DNA of 64,000 nt from Typhlomys cinereus (taxonomy: Eukaryota > Chordata > Mammalia > Rodentia > Platacanthomyidae), in the NCBI GenBank assembly GCA_023101885.1, contig JALPQD010000304.1, positions 2,288,015-2,352,014 of the forward strand, written 5' to 3'. The notes beneath the pieces were generated by a model that was given only the letters and a program-made list of their open reading frames with translations, was not told where the DNA came from and ran no database searches. Positions 24,786-36,359 of this stretch are shown here, piece after piece. Made by a program: the position numbers and the translations under genes. Position 1 is the first letter of the stretch. Each line of letters opens with the position of its first letter.

Positions 24786-25148
24786 GAAGCGTAAGGAAAG
24801 CTGGGATGGAGCTTGTGACTCTAAATAAGCTTGTTAAGGAGAAGATGACATTTGATAAAAGCCCAAAAAAGGTCAGAGAATGTGTTAATGGATGTTTTAG
24901 GAGATGGTTCTAACCTGCAGGCAAAACAAGTGTGAATGAAATTCTGTGGTTTTAAAAGCAAGAGAAAAATGTCATTAATGAAGTGTTAGCAGAGCTGACA
25001 TAGGAAATGCGGTCAGACACAATGATAGAGACCATTGCAAGCCCTTGAGTATTTTTTTTTCCGAAGAGTGCATATCCTTGGAGGGTTTGAGTAGATCTGA
25101 TTTTATTTATTTATTTGTTTGTTTATCCATTCATTCATTTATTTATTT

Positions 25149-25254
25149 TTAAGAAAGGGTCTCAGTAATTCAGTTTACCCTCAGGCTCACTATGTAACTA
25201 AGGTTTTCTTTGAACTCCTGATGCTCCTGCTTTCAGAACGCAGGCATAATTCTA
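25149..25254 (-). mobile_element. B1-like (7SL-derived) SINE, antisense
   Basis: On the plus strand it shows the antisense B1/Alu-type order: 'aagaaagggtctcag', 'ggctcactatgtaacta', 'tttgaactcctgatgctcc' and 'acgcaggcat'. The match to the 7SL-derived consensus is diverged, with a small internal insertion. B1 elements are rodent-specific, so this is a main support for the organism call. Confidence 0.7.

Positions 25255-25255
<1 letters not shown>

Positions 25256-25300
<45 letters not shown>
25256..25300. repeat. (TG)n microsatellite
   Basis: About 22 pure TG units directly after the B1-like fragment. Confidence 0.95.
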
Positions 25301-25301
<1 letters not shown>

Positions 25302-25310
25302 TGGGGACTG

Positions 25311-25382
25311 AGAGAAAGACCGAAAGAGAAAGAAATAAAGAAAGAGACAGACCAAATGACAGAAAAAGAGAGAGAAAAAAAT
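25311..25382. repeat. Purine-rich (GAAA)-type low-complexity segment
   Basis: Nearly all purines, built from 'agagaaagaaa'-like units, between two (TG)n tracts. Confidence 0.75.
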
Positions 25383-25400
25383 TTTGCTTCTACATGTATA

Positions 25401-25401
25401 T

Positions 25402-25439
<38 letters not shown>
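25401..25439. repeat. Second (TG)n microsatellite
   Basis: TG run with one interruption (GTGAGTG). Together with 25256-25300 it creates low-complexity Cys/Val ORFs here that are artefacts. Confidence 0.95.
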
Positions 25440-25442
<3 letters not shown>

Positions 25443-25796
25443 GCATGTGTGCCTATATTCTTTTATATGTGGGCTGGCATATGTACAGGGGTACATACAT
25501 GTCTGTGTGTCTATATGTGGAGACCTAGTGTCTTCCTTCATTGATCTTGACTTTATTTTCTGTGGCACATTTTCTACAGGAACGTGGCATTTGGTAATTT
25601 GGGTGGCTTGTACTAGGGATCCTCACATTTCTACCTCCTGGAGACTAGCATTGCAGGTGGGCTCCCATGCTCACCAAGGTTTTATGGGTGCTAAAGATAC
25701 AAACTCTGGTTCACACTTGCATTCTCCCAATTTTGATTTCTATTTTTACAAGGGCATAACTGTTGTTATGTTGTGGGAACATTCTCTAGGAGTCTG

Positions 25797-26330
25797 TATG
25801 TATCCGGGTTTTCTTGTGTTCGGAGTCGAAGATTAAAACCAGAACACATGTAGAGGATTAAAGCTGAGTTTATAGGGAAGAGAAAGAATGGGGTTCACAG
25901 ACTCCAGACATGGAGTGCCATGAGAGGCAGGAACCCTGGAAAACTCATGGATTCTAGTTGTGGAATCCATGAGGGGCATGAGCTGGAAATGAACTCAGGG
26001 ACTCCACATGTTGAGCGTCTTAAGAGACAGGGGCCAAAGATGGCTGCCAAGATCAGGTATATTTATAAACTTAGGTAAGGACGGGAGGGGAGAGAAAATG
26101 AGGGGAATGGCTTTTCCTCATTGGTTACCTCACATAGGGGCCCATCTGTAAAGGAGAACTAATCTTGATATTCTTTTATAAGCAAAGGGTATGGTAAAGT
26201 TGACTGCCTTATCTCTGTGGAGGATTGGAGTCAGTTCCTTCCTAGCTTCAGGGTGTGCTCATCCAGGATGACTTTCTAAGACCTTCAGAGACTGGTCCAG
26301 CATGGCTGCTCTAAAATTGCTTAATGATGA
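25797..26330 (-). mobile_element. ERV-type LTR, antisense, copy 1
   Basis: Starts near TGTATCCGGG. It shares ordered text with 29421-29870: 'ggttttcttg', 'agattaaaacca', 'gaacacatgtagaggattaaa' against 'ggttcttg', 'agattgaaatca', 'aaacacattgagaggttaaa'. The layout resembles the reverse of an endogenous retrovirus LTR. Boundaries are approximate; no target duplication identified and no coding region recognised next to it. Confidence 0.5.
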
Positions 26331-26354
26331 TGGAAAAAGTAACAGCAAGACCAT

Positions 26355-26697
26355 TGTACTAGTTAGTGTTTTCTGTTGCTGTGAGAGAACACCTAAAGTC
26401 AAGCAACTAAAGGGAGAAGGAAATATTTATTCAGCTTATGATTCCAGAGAGGAGTTATAGCCAATCATGGCGAGAACGGCTTGGCTGGCTGGCAAAAGAT
26501 GAAGACAGGCTAAGTCAAGTCCTTCGTTGAAACAGAGAGCTACAAGATTGTCTGTTGCAAGAGCAGGTCTCTCTTGGAAGTAGGGCGGGATTAATCACCT
26601 AAAGAGCCACCCTCTGTGACTGCCTTCTTCCGCAAGTCTCCACTGCTTAAAAAAGCCATGACATTCTCAAATTTATAAGCCATCTCAAACCATGACA
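26355..26697 (-). mobile_element. MaLR-like solo LTR, antisense
   Basis: 343 bp, TGTACTAG to CAAACCATGACA on the plus strand. The flanking 5-mers 'accat' (26350-26354) and 'accac' (26698-26702) differ at one position, consistent with an old target duplication. Interior features match 44366-44678: 'ttctgttgctgtgagagaaca', 'tttattcagctta', 'gtctctcttggaagtagg', 'cctctgtgactgccttcttcc'. Confidence 0.75.
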
Positions 26698-26939
26698 ACC
26701 ACAATGGAGGCAATTAAAATAAAAAGCCATAAGAAAACAGGTTGGTTTTGAACTTTGTACAAAAGATCAGAGTTTAGAGAAATACCCACCTTTTTACTGG
26801 TGGGACTTGCTGTTTGTTTAATATAAGGTATGAGGAATGGACAAAAATCAAGAATGAGATTGTTTCTGGCTGTCATGCTCGGTCAGCTACAGTCAGAAAC
26901 AAAGTGTAGTGACATTTAGATGTAAATAACTTAAGACTT

Positions 26940-27250
26940 TTTAAAAAATAATTTTATTTTTTCTTTTTTACCCCATTAGTCCCCATTCCCACTCACGCAC
27001 CCCTTTTTTTCTCCTGACAATCCTTCATTTCCCCTGTCACACTATTTCCTGTCTTCAAGTCTTTTTTTTATTTTTGGTTTTGTGTATACAATCAGGCAGG
27101 AAAGATGTTAGGGGGTTGATTGTATAAGACACAAAGCTCACTTATATTCTCTACTCATGAACTGAATCCACGTAAAATTGCTGACAATTGGCCAAATCCT
27201 TCAGAAGATCCCATATATTCATGAATGAATAAATTTAGGATACAGAAAAG
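26940..27250 (-). mobile_element. Possible L1 3' UTR fragment, antisense
   Basis: A pyrimidine-rich block with 'ccccattagtccccattccca' text resembling 21090-21170. The following 500 bp (27250-27780) is GC-richer and may be more of the same or another repeat; it was not identified. Confidence 0.4.
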
Positions 27251-27799
27251 ACTAGAGGTCTATATAGATGGGAGTGATGTTTGATGAGGTTGAAGTAGCT
27301 GCTGCTGTGTTTTTCATGGTGACCCCCATATCACTTGGTTCTGTGTTCACTGGGAAATTTCAGTTATCAGAGAATTGTGGAAAGCAAGGACTCACTTGTC
27401 TGAACTGAAAGAAGTAAGAAGATTATCCATGCCATGCTGGGGAAAGCGAGCTCATAAATCATATCCTAGAGTGTAAGTCAGGCTCAGGGAAACAGAGGGA
27501 TGAGCCCTGGGGGACACAGGCAGATAACTATGGGTAATTCCAACATCAGGGGATCTACAATTTGTCAACATTTCTGGGATATTTAAAAAATTGACCACAG
27601 GACGCATGGCAGGCATCATTGTGTTGACTCTGATATTGAGCCAGGGGACATGCTGGCATGAGGGGCATTGTGCTGTGGCATCTTTTCATCCTTTGATACT
27701 GAAATCAAAGGCATCTGCCATGCCATCATGGGCAATTCTCCCACAGTTCAAACTGTGACAAGCCCTCATTTGTAACTATATGCATACAGTTGTATGTAT

Positions 27800-29415
27800 A
27801 TAGCTTGTAACTATATGCAAATAGTTTCTGAATGTCATGTTCATCAGTTACTTAGAATTCTGCGATGGAAGAATGCAATGCTGTTCTGTTACCCTATTTG
27901 AAGGCTGTGGTAGCTAACAAAGATGCTGACTATGAGAATTTGGAAAAGTATAAGATCCATATTTGCTTCTCTGCCTTAAATAAGAATATGAAAGCTTGTA
28001 GAAAGATAGAAATATTTTTCTAGGTGTATTTTTGTTTGGCAGAATTTGTGATTTATTTAAGTAATACTACTTTAAATTTTTTTCTTTTTCTATAATAGAA
28101 GATGTGTCAATGTAAAATACATACTAATTTAAGCTATCCAAACAGAGACTTTATTGAACATACTTGATTTGCTCAAGGAGTCTTAATTTAAAGCATCCCC
28201 AATAGAAAAGCAGAATGCTGTTTGAATTCTCCTGAAGGGTCAGAGGGGTAACTCTTTACCCAAAGGAAAAAAAAAGTATATTACTTTTCAGTTTTGTGAG
28301 AGGACACGGTTGTCTATTTGGTACAAGGTTCTGTCCAACAGAAGTTGAGCTCCTTCCCTCCACAAAAATAGGAAGAGACAGCACTATATCTGTTTACTCT
28401 GTGAGAAGGAGAGTTTTCAGGCCCTTGAGAGGACATTCCTAGGTTGTAAAAGTGGCAAGAAGCTTTTAGAAAAGATTTACATCTCAAAGGAGGGAGGGAG
28501 GAAGAAATTGCTATTGCAGGTTTCCTGAAGTAAATGTTCTGAGCCTGGAGAAACAGTGTCCCAGCAGGAAGACCCAAGCCTCTCGAGTTTCTCTAGCAGA
28601 GAGAACACAAAGGAAGCTCTGGTTAATGCAAGCTTCTCACTCAGTAAGAGTTGTGACTGGCTAAGTAAGGGGCCAAGGTTTTAAAACCTGTTGATTCATG
28701 TTGGAAAATTGCTTTCTGAAGTGCTTTTTGTTAAAGTTTTGCCCTCCCAGATAGGCTACCAAGGTTCCCCCTTTCCCATGTTGCTCATAAAAAAGAATAT
28801 TTCTAACCTTATTTTTTAGTCAATTTTTAAGTAAAAAATGAGTTCATTATGTTCAATTCCAATGTACTAATACTTTAAATATATGTCTATTATCTATCTC
28901 GGAGTGCTCTGTTGGGAATTGCACTTTTTTATGGAGATTTATATTTGTTTCTTTACTAGTCATATTGTGTTTATTTGTTTATATAAAAGCTTATATTGTC
29001 TATCATTATGAGGATAGTTTTCTCCTTTTTTTAAATCAAAATATGGTAAAACACTGAGCAGTGATATTTCTCATATGGAGACAAATCCCTCCTCTGGGAA
29101 AAAAGAAAAGAGTAGGAGTGCCCTTGGCACATCAGATGACATGGCTGTAGGAAGGAAGAACATCTTTTTGATCCCCCACTGCACAGGACTCGCCCATAGC
29201 TCATGAGAGTGTTCACTGGATGCTTTAACTTCCTCTATGGTCTGATTAGCTGTAACCCTTCTATATCCATATCTCATTCACATGTTTCCAAAGAGCCTTC
29301 ATTTTTGTAAATCCATCAAATTATGAAGATTTCAGTACTCTCAGAAAGAATCATGAATCACATAAGGAAATTGGCCTATGGAAAAATACATTACTATTGG
29401 TAGTGTTTTGGGAGT
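27800..29415. other. No feature recognised
   Basis: Mixed composition. ORFs at 28314-28577 and 29031-29277 lack family signatures. The GC-richer part at 28290-28700 could be an unrecognised old repeat. Confidence 0.4.
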
Positions 29416-29420
29416 ATTTT

Positions 29421-29870
29421 TGTTGCGGTTCTTGCCTTCTGGAGCCAAAGATTGAAATCAAAACACATTGAGAGGTTAAAATAAGAACTATATTGAAATG
29501 AGAGAAAAGGGAAGAAACTCTTGTACTTTCATGTCAAGGGACACAAGGAGGAAGTCATAGTCTTAAGGTAAGAGAATATTAAAACACAGGAGATAGCTTA
29601 ATGTGAGAGAAAACAGCAAGAGAGCTGCCATAAATTGGACAGGAGAGATCAGAGCCACCTTAGTATAATCACATGGCAGGAAAGAAGGAAGGAGATGTGA
29701 TGAGTGGAGTCACAATTTTTTATAATTTGGCATTTGCTAATGAGTGTTTCAGAGCTACTAGGGAAATGAGGTGAAGTTTGGAGGTGGGTGGACATGGTTC
29801 CCATAGGACTAGATATTCCTAACTGCACTAATTGTCCAATAGAAATTAAATTATTTGCACTAGTGCCATA
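29421..29870 (-). mobile_element. ERV-type LTR, antisense, copy 2
   Basis: Related to 25797-26330, starting TGTTGCGG. The right end is uncertain. No tRNA-complementary primer-binding site is visible next to its left edge, so the two copies need not belong to one provirus. Confidence 0.45.
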
Positions 29871-29899
29871 GAGAAAAATTAGTATGTGGTCATGGGTCT

Positions 29900-31335
29900 A
29901 GAGATATGGGCTTGTTTTTTCCTCCAAATAATACAATATTAAACAAACAGCATTTGGGGGGAATTTTTGCTTTGATTTTTAAAAAAAAACAATAGAACTA
30001 GAATATGAAAATGTAAGCTGCTACAGAAGAGAGGATTGCTTGAAGATTGGCAAGTGCCTAGGTGATGAAGAAATTTTTAGTGGAATAGCAAAAGTTCTAA
30101 AGATTAGAAGAAGCATATATAAATTTTAGAAGTTTAGACAAAAGTGCAGGTGAGAAAGAGTGAGTACTTTTTTCTTTGATGATCACAAGGCTAATATTTA
30201 GAGATATTTGGAAATCTCTCTCAGAGGGTCTTGTCCCTCTGAAAGAGAAAGGAGGGGCATGCTGGGGCTGAAAGGAGGCTTTGGAGAAGGCAACGGATAT
30301 TCTCCATCTATTGGGCACACCTCCAGGTGGATCAAATAATGATTGATCCAGCTGATTAACTTAAGGGTGAAAACAGATTTTAATGTTACCAAAAACAAGG
30401 GAGTCTGTGTCTGGCTGAATTCCTAACAAGGCTGAACATTAAAATATTTCTGTACTCTTATTTAAATGTCATTCTTACTTGAACAGTAAAGTATTATATT
30501 ATTGTGGTATCTCTATTCAGATGTCACTGTGATTGTCTTTTTCCCATATCTTTCATACTTTCCATTCTCTTTATGTACAATTGATAAATTGCTATTCTAT
30601 ATTAGACAGTATTTTACTTAGATGAAATTCTGACCTGAAACTCATTAGAGATAAAGCAATTCTGAAAACACATAAATCTCATCTACTCTGGTGGAAACAG
30701 ACTGCAAAAAATATATAAACAATGTGCAATGAGGAAGTATAAGAGCGCTCAGATGGCTGACATTTTTAAAAAGTATAATTTTAATTTCCATTTATGTCCA
30801 ATAAAAAGTCAATTCAAGAGCCTTAGTAGAAAGACTGAAGAACTATTTATATTTTCTTTGATGAATTGTTATTTAGTCAAGATAATACCTCACATTTTTA
30901 ATAGTTAAATTTTCATTCAGCAAATAGAATTAAAAAGATATAAGCATGGAGAGTCTGTGTAATGTTTAATGTACATATTAGGACTAAATAAGCTCTCCAT
31001 GTTAATATAGCTAGAATTCTCAGGTATATTGCAATTATATTCCCAGAATATGGATCCATAGCAAGTTCATATACGTGAAATATTCATGGCATAGGTAGTC
31101 TTTGCAGTTTGTCATTTACTCTTCCCTCATGACCCCTCCTTAATCGGGTGCAAAGTCATTATTGTCTTCTTTTCCTATTTTGCTACATCAAAGTTTACAT
31201 TTCACAGAGGTGTCCTGCTAATATGAGATTAAAGGCAAATATGCAAATAAAATTGAGGCCCAAACTCTAATGCAGCAGTCTCTTACACATTTCTCACTTT
31301 ATAGATCATGCTTTTGTCTTTAGAAATGGGAGGCA
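29900..31335. other. AT-rich stretch, no feature seen
   Basis: Short ORFs at 30097-30398 only. No coding or RNA feature recognised. Confidence 0.45.
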
Positions 31336-31341
31336 AAGAAT

Positions 31342-31719
31342 GAAGAAAAAAGGAAGGAAAAGAAAGGAAGGAAGGAAAGAAGGAAGGAAAAGAAAGGAGG
31401 GAAGGAAGGAAGGAAGGAAGGAAGGAAGGAAGGAAGGAAGGAAGGAAGGAAGGAAGGAAGGAAAGAAGGAAGGAAGGAGGGAAGGAGGGAAGGAGGGAAG
31501 GAGGGAAGGAAGGAAGGAAGGAAGGAGGGAAGGAGGGAAGGAGGGAGGGAAGGAAGGAGAGAGGGAAGGAAGGAAGGAAGGAAGGAGGGAAGGAGGGAAG
31601 GAAGGAAGGAAGGAAGGAAGGAAGGAAGGAAGGAAGGAAGGAAGGAGAAGGAAGGAAGGAAGGAAGGAAGGAAGGGAGGAAGGGAGGAAGGAAGGAAGGA
31701 GGGAAGAAGGGAAGGAAGA
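31342..31719. repeat. 378-nt uninterrupted purine tract, (GGAA)n/(GAGGGAA)n
   Basis: Every base on the plus strand from 31342 to 31719 is A or G. Units change along the tract: GGAA-rich outer zones and a central zone with GGAGGGAA units. The long repetitive ORFs on both strands here are low-complexity artefacts, not proteins. Confidence 0.97.
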
Positions 31720-31739
31720 CAGGACAAGGGAAGGGAGGT

Positions 31740-34055
31740 AGGGAAGTCAAAATAGGAAGGAAAGGGAAGGCAAGATAAGGGATTAATAGAGGAAACATTA
31801 ATCCTAATGTTAGTTTCTATTAATCAGCATTTATGTGACCATAGTTACAGAATCATATATCATCTAAATGTCAGTGCCTGAAGGTTCCCCAAAGCTCTGG
31901 CCTTGTGATTGTATTCTTTAATTAATATGTAAGTGAGATTACACCTTTTTTTGTCCCATTGTTCTAGAAAGCAGCCTTTCCTCCACAGATCAGTAAGAAC
32001 ACTTGTGATCTATATTTCATCTAATTGTCTCTTGGACTGATTTCATATTTCTAATGAATTCACAGTACTCACATTTTTAATCCAGATTCTATGTTGATTC
32101 AAACACCTATATGGTTTTCACTTGATTTTCCAAATTAGACATGATCACAAAACTCTTGATTGTAGCAATTAGTATAAAATTTGTTCACTAAAGAAAACAA
32201 TAGCGACTTGAGTAGCAAAATTTATGTCATTACCAGAAATCAATGGTTACCAGTTTCATCCTCATTTCCAGTTAAGATTCCTCACAGGTTATCACTTTCT
32301 AGCAGACTGAAATGTCCTCATGTCCTTAGCTTTCAGAACAATTGCTGACATTTATGATCCCCCCACATTTTCATTTGTTTCCCTAATTTTTTATATATGA
32401 AATTTAGTTTCTATTTCTTTCTATTGATGTGAGCCCTGGCTTTTTACAACAAAATCACTAACATCACTTTTCAAGTAGTCCTTCACTCAGGAGAAAAAAA
32501 TATGTACTTCTCTCAGAAGGCATTGTTTGTTTCCTTTGCTTCCTGCATGAGAATTACAAGAGTTTTCCATTGTCTGGTCTAGAATAATGAGTTTGTTAAA
32601 AATAATCTCTCATATTATTTTTGATTCATTTTAGTTCCTGATTCAAAACACAGGTAATGACTTTGACATTGAAACTAGGTTTAAAAGATATAGAATTTGA
32701 TAGTTTAGTGCTATGTTATATAATGCTGAAATAGGAAAAATCATACATTGTAATTTTATAAATACATGATAGGTATAACACTGAAAGATCATAAGTGTAG
32801 AAAAAAATAGCTATAATTTCCATGACAGCATATGAGGATTAATCTTGCTCATCAGAGGGATTTTACTGCTCAGGAATGATATGCTCAATATTCCCAGAGG
32901 ATAGCCAGAGTGCCAGAACTTTACTGTCTTTTAAGCAGCACAGAAAAAGAGCTCATCATTTCTCTTAAGAACTAGACTGAAGAATTATGTCTGAAGAACA
33001 TACTGCCAACTTATTTCTCTAAACACTTCTAAATTCACGTGTTGTTGCCAAAAGCTGACTCACATGAAAAACAAGGCTGACCACCAAAATAAGAAGAGAT
33101 AGAGGCCACTTCATGAGAACCTATTACAGAAAGGGTCACTCATCAGTAATGTCAGGCTTAGGCTGAGAATTAGACAACCTGTGGCATGGAGAAGCCCTGC
33201 ATATGCTATCAAGTCTAGCATCAGAAACTGAGGGAAGCTGAACATATCTGATGAAGTCTTTTACTCAAACATTATCAACCTATTAATAAGAAAAAAATGA
33301 ATTTATTCTTCTGAGCAAGGGAAATGTCATCCTTTCAGACACTTGGCTGTGTCTTCAAGTAGAAAAATTTAAAGTCAGAGTCTATTGGAAGTTTGAGTTA
33401 GGGCGAGTTTTTCAGGGTTGAAGGCTTAACTAGAATTGTGTGACAATTCAGAAATAAGAATCCAGGATTGACTGTAATAACATGCAGCAAGTTGAGTAAG
33501 GTAGAATTTTTGCTGTATTTCTTTTGAACCATTTCTTCTTAATTGACTTTAGATGCGATATACTGAGGCCTGCCTGCATATTACATACTAGAATTATAGT
33601 AGCTTCATACTCACATTTAAAAAAATTTGTTGCCACTATGTACTGCATACTGTTTCTTGGTAACATCAGCAAATAGTGTCTGTTCTACCCAAAGGTCCTC
33701 TGTTTGGTGGGAAGTAAGAATTTTTGAATCATTTGGAACTTGGTCTTGAAGCATATAAGAGTCATTTTCTCCCAGATGAAAACAGATCTAGGATATCTGT
33801 GTCTGAAATGTGATGATGTGGACTATGCTTCTTTCTCCAGCTGCTGTCTGTAGACTTGAAGCTGATGAAGAGAAGGAGCAGAGCTGGAAAAGTTGGTCTG
33901 GTTATGGTTAATAATGTCAGTGCATATATTGTCCACCAGGAGACAAAGAAGAGTTAGCTTCAGAATGTCTATGAAGTAGAGATTTTTCATGGAATTGTAA
34001 ATGCTTAATAAGCATGCATTTTAATGTATGTATTTTTCAAGGCAGTTGATAACAT
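31740..34055. other. 2.3-kb stretch without recognisable features
   Basis: Unique-looking AT-rich DNA. One exon-like segment (33841-33957) was considered and not accepted. Confidence 0.45.
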
Positions 34056-34072
34056 ATAACTTACAAACTCTT
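34056..34072. repeat. SINE target-site duplication, left
   Basis: 'ataacttacaaactctt', matching 34374-34390 at 15 of 17 positions. Confidence 0.85.
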
Positions 34073-34373
34073 TTATTTATTTATTATTTATTCAATTGTG
34101 TGTGTATGTGTGTGTGCACATGTGTATGTATGTGTGTGTGTGTGTGTGTGTAGAACCATGGACGAATTCGGGAACCACCATGGACCGCCTCCACCTCCTT
34201 CTTGTTTACTCTTCCCGGAGACTCACAGGCTCCACCCTAGCAGGACCAGAAACGCAGGCCGCCCCCCCCCCCCCCGCTTCCGCCTGGTGTCTATACGTGG
34301 GGTCTAGGATCTGAACTCAGGACCTTCCACCTGCAAGGCAGAGGCTTAACCCCTGAGCCACCTCTCCAGCCCC
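34073..34373 (-). mobile_element. Young tRNA-derived SINE with 14-nt C run
   Basis: Full-length copy of the young family. On the minus strand: tRNA-like head with 'ggctcaggggttaag', B-box-like 'gagttcagatcc', 'acgtatagacacc', GC-rich body, (CA)n and an A/T-rich tail with AATAAA. The internal poly-C (plus strand 34262-34275) is longer than in the sister copies. A 17-bp imperfect duplication flanks it. The ORFs across it are not genes. Confidence 0.92.
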
Positions 34374-34390
34374 ATAACCTACAAATTCTT
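34374..34390. repeat. SINE target-site duplication, right
   Basis: 'ataacctacaaattctt', the partner of 34056-34072. Confidence 0.85.
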
Positions 34391-35795
34391 AACTTGGTGT
34401 CTGCTATCTATTGAATGGTAAATTTCTTACACAGGTAGAAATTATTCATTACATGGAAATTCCCCTAATAGTTAAAAGAAAGAAAATTAACTCACTTGAG
34501 AGAATTCAAATCTAAATAAATTTCAGGCAACCAGAAAATTATCTCAGTGAGCAATGTTTTATCACACAAATCAGTCCCAGCGAATATCTTTCCCAGGGTT
34601 GTGACACCAACCTTCTTCATCACACTTATAAATCCTTTCCCTTGAAAATGCCTCTAGGCATCTTATGTTAATTATTTCATCTGGCTTCCAAAGCACTGAA
34701 TGCTAGAACTTGACATGCTGCATCATAAAATGACCTGTTTTAACAAATCCCAAGGGCAAGAGATACTTTTTCTGACAGCAATTTGACTGACAGGAATATC
34801 ATCAGACATAGAGGAGAAATAAAACTATCTCTTCACTTACTTGGTCTTCTACAAACATAGGATAAGTGGTTGTTCCTTTTGCTTAAAACATGCAATTTGG
34901 TCAACTAGGAAGTGAAGATTGGCTAGAGAAACCCATGCATGACTTCCTCACTAAAGGAATGTACCATGCTGATCAGCCAAATGTGATGCATTGATTTATC
35001 ACCTACAGAATCTTAAAAACAGTAGTATTGTCTCTTTTCGAAGTAGATGTACATGTGAAAAGACCTAAATAAGAACATTGAATCTATACATGTCAGCTCC
35101 ATGACCATGGAGGAAATCTATATACTTAAAAGCTACTGCACTGTAAAATCAGAGGAGTGGATTAGAAATTTATTACTTTGTATGCTAGTATAGGGACCAT
35201 AAAAGATATTGTAGGTTGATCTAGGCAGATTAATTTTCACAATCAATGACAAGGAGTTATGACAGCTTGTTCTATCCTTTTCTTTCTACATCGATGTAGT
35301 AAAACTCTGACTTTAAATAGTAAGTGCTTATGGTGATTAAAAATAACAAAACTCTTATTTGTTATACTGTAACTTAAAATATTGGAATTACTGAAAATAT
35401 GTCTTTTCTTGATAATGTTCCAATTATTGTTTTTGAACATGTTTTCTCTTGCACATGTTTTATACATTAGTAAATTTCATGTCCCTTTTTAATTTTAGAT
35501 TAGATTCAAACATTTTATTTGTTTCAACTTTAATATCATGAAATATATGTTCGTTAATTTTGTTGGTAACAGTATTGCATTGTCAATATTCTGTAATAAT
35601 TTCAATATTTTCTCATTGAGTTTCCTAATTTGTATCAATATGTTTATCTTTTGTGGGCCAATTTAACTAAGTATGCAGTCCTGGTAACATTAGATTTATT
35701 ATTCCTGGTTAACATACTTCTCCTGGGACTCTTCCAATAGTCATATGGAGGTTTGCTGTTGGTGTATTCATTCATTGATTCCTTGGGAACACTTT
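34391..35795. other. AT-rich stretch, no feature seen
   Basis: Short ORF at 35243-35467 on the minus strand only. No repeat recognised. Confidence 0.45.
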
Positions 35796-36059
35796 CATCC
35801 TGTTGACCAATTTCCTCATTTGATTATCCATTTTTCTAGTGTGTCACATATATTTATCATTTAAAGGCAAAAGAGGAGCAAAAAACTGTCTATATGAACT
35901 AAGAAAGCATGATGTAGTGACAGTTAAGACATTTAAACAAGAGATTCATCTATCAAGATGCACATTGGCATTTTAGGAACAGAACTTGAGATACTGTGAA
36001 ATTATTATTTCTTAATATATCAAGATGCTCAAAATTTAGTACTATTGTTGACTATATTC
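35796..36059 (+). repeat. Donor copy of 264-bp duplicated segment
   Basis: Near-identical to 36451-36715: I count one substitution early ('tttatcattt' versus 'tttctcattt') and a small change near the end ('tactattg' versus 'tacctgttg'). The segment itself is ordinary AT-rich DNA without repeat signature. Confidence 0.95.
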
Positions 36060-36149
36060 ATATGAGCCAGAGTATGCTCATCAGAAGAACTCAAACCAAG
36101 TAATTCCTACAATTTATATGCTCTAAGTAGGTTAAAATTTGTTTTATTT

Positions 36150-36187
36150 TTATTTTTTTTATTCATTTTTGCGTGTGTGCATATGTA

Positions 36188-36232
<45 letters not shown>
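36150..36232 (-). mobile_element. SINE 3'-tail remnant with (TG)n
   Basis: Contains the A/T-rich tail and the TG tract arrangement of the local SINE ('ttttattcatttttgcgtgtg', then TG units to 36232) but stops at the end of the TG run, with no SINE body following. Either a truncated insertion or the leftover of a deletion. Confidence 0.6.
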
Positions 36233-36233
<1 letters not shown>

Positions 36234-36326
36234 ATTCAGGGAAGGAAACCACTATTTGTAACCCTTAATATCATTAGGTTAAATAAATCTGAAAAAGTGA
36301 TGTTATCTGTAACTGATGCCATAAAA

Positions 36327-36359
36327 AGACTGAGTATTAAAAAAAAAAGACTGAGTATT
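36327..36359. repeat. Short direct repeat around an A run
   Basis: 'agactgagtatt' occurs at 36327-36338 and 36348-36359, separated by an A run. It lies directly at the tail side of the interrupted SINE and may be a slippage product. Confidence 0.7.

Noticed and set aside
25119..25836. ORFs of up to 142 residues with Cys-Val runs
   Set aside because: They translate the (TG)n microsatellites and repeat sequence around them.
31283..31798. Long low-complexity ORFs on both strands (Pro/Ser/Phe/Leu-rich and Lys/Gly/Glu/Arg-rich)
   Set aside because: They exist only because the purine tract has no stop codons in these frames; no unique protein sequence is present.
33841..33957. Possible exon: 'ttctttctccag' acceptor-like sequence followed by an open frame of 38 codons ending in TAG
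   Set aside because: No convincing donor, no neighbouring exon, no recognisable protein. One acceptor-like site of this quality is expected by chance in 64 kb.
36150..36232. Second full SINE beside the interrupted one
   Set aside because: Only the tail and TG tract are present; no SINE body or head follows, so it is kept as a remnant.
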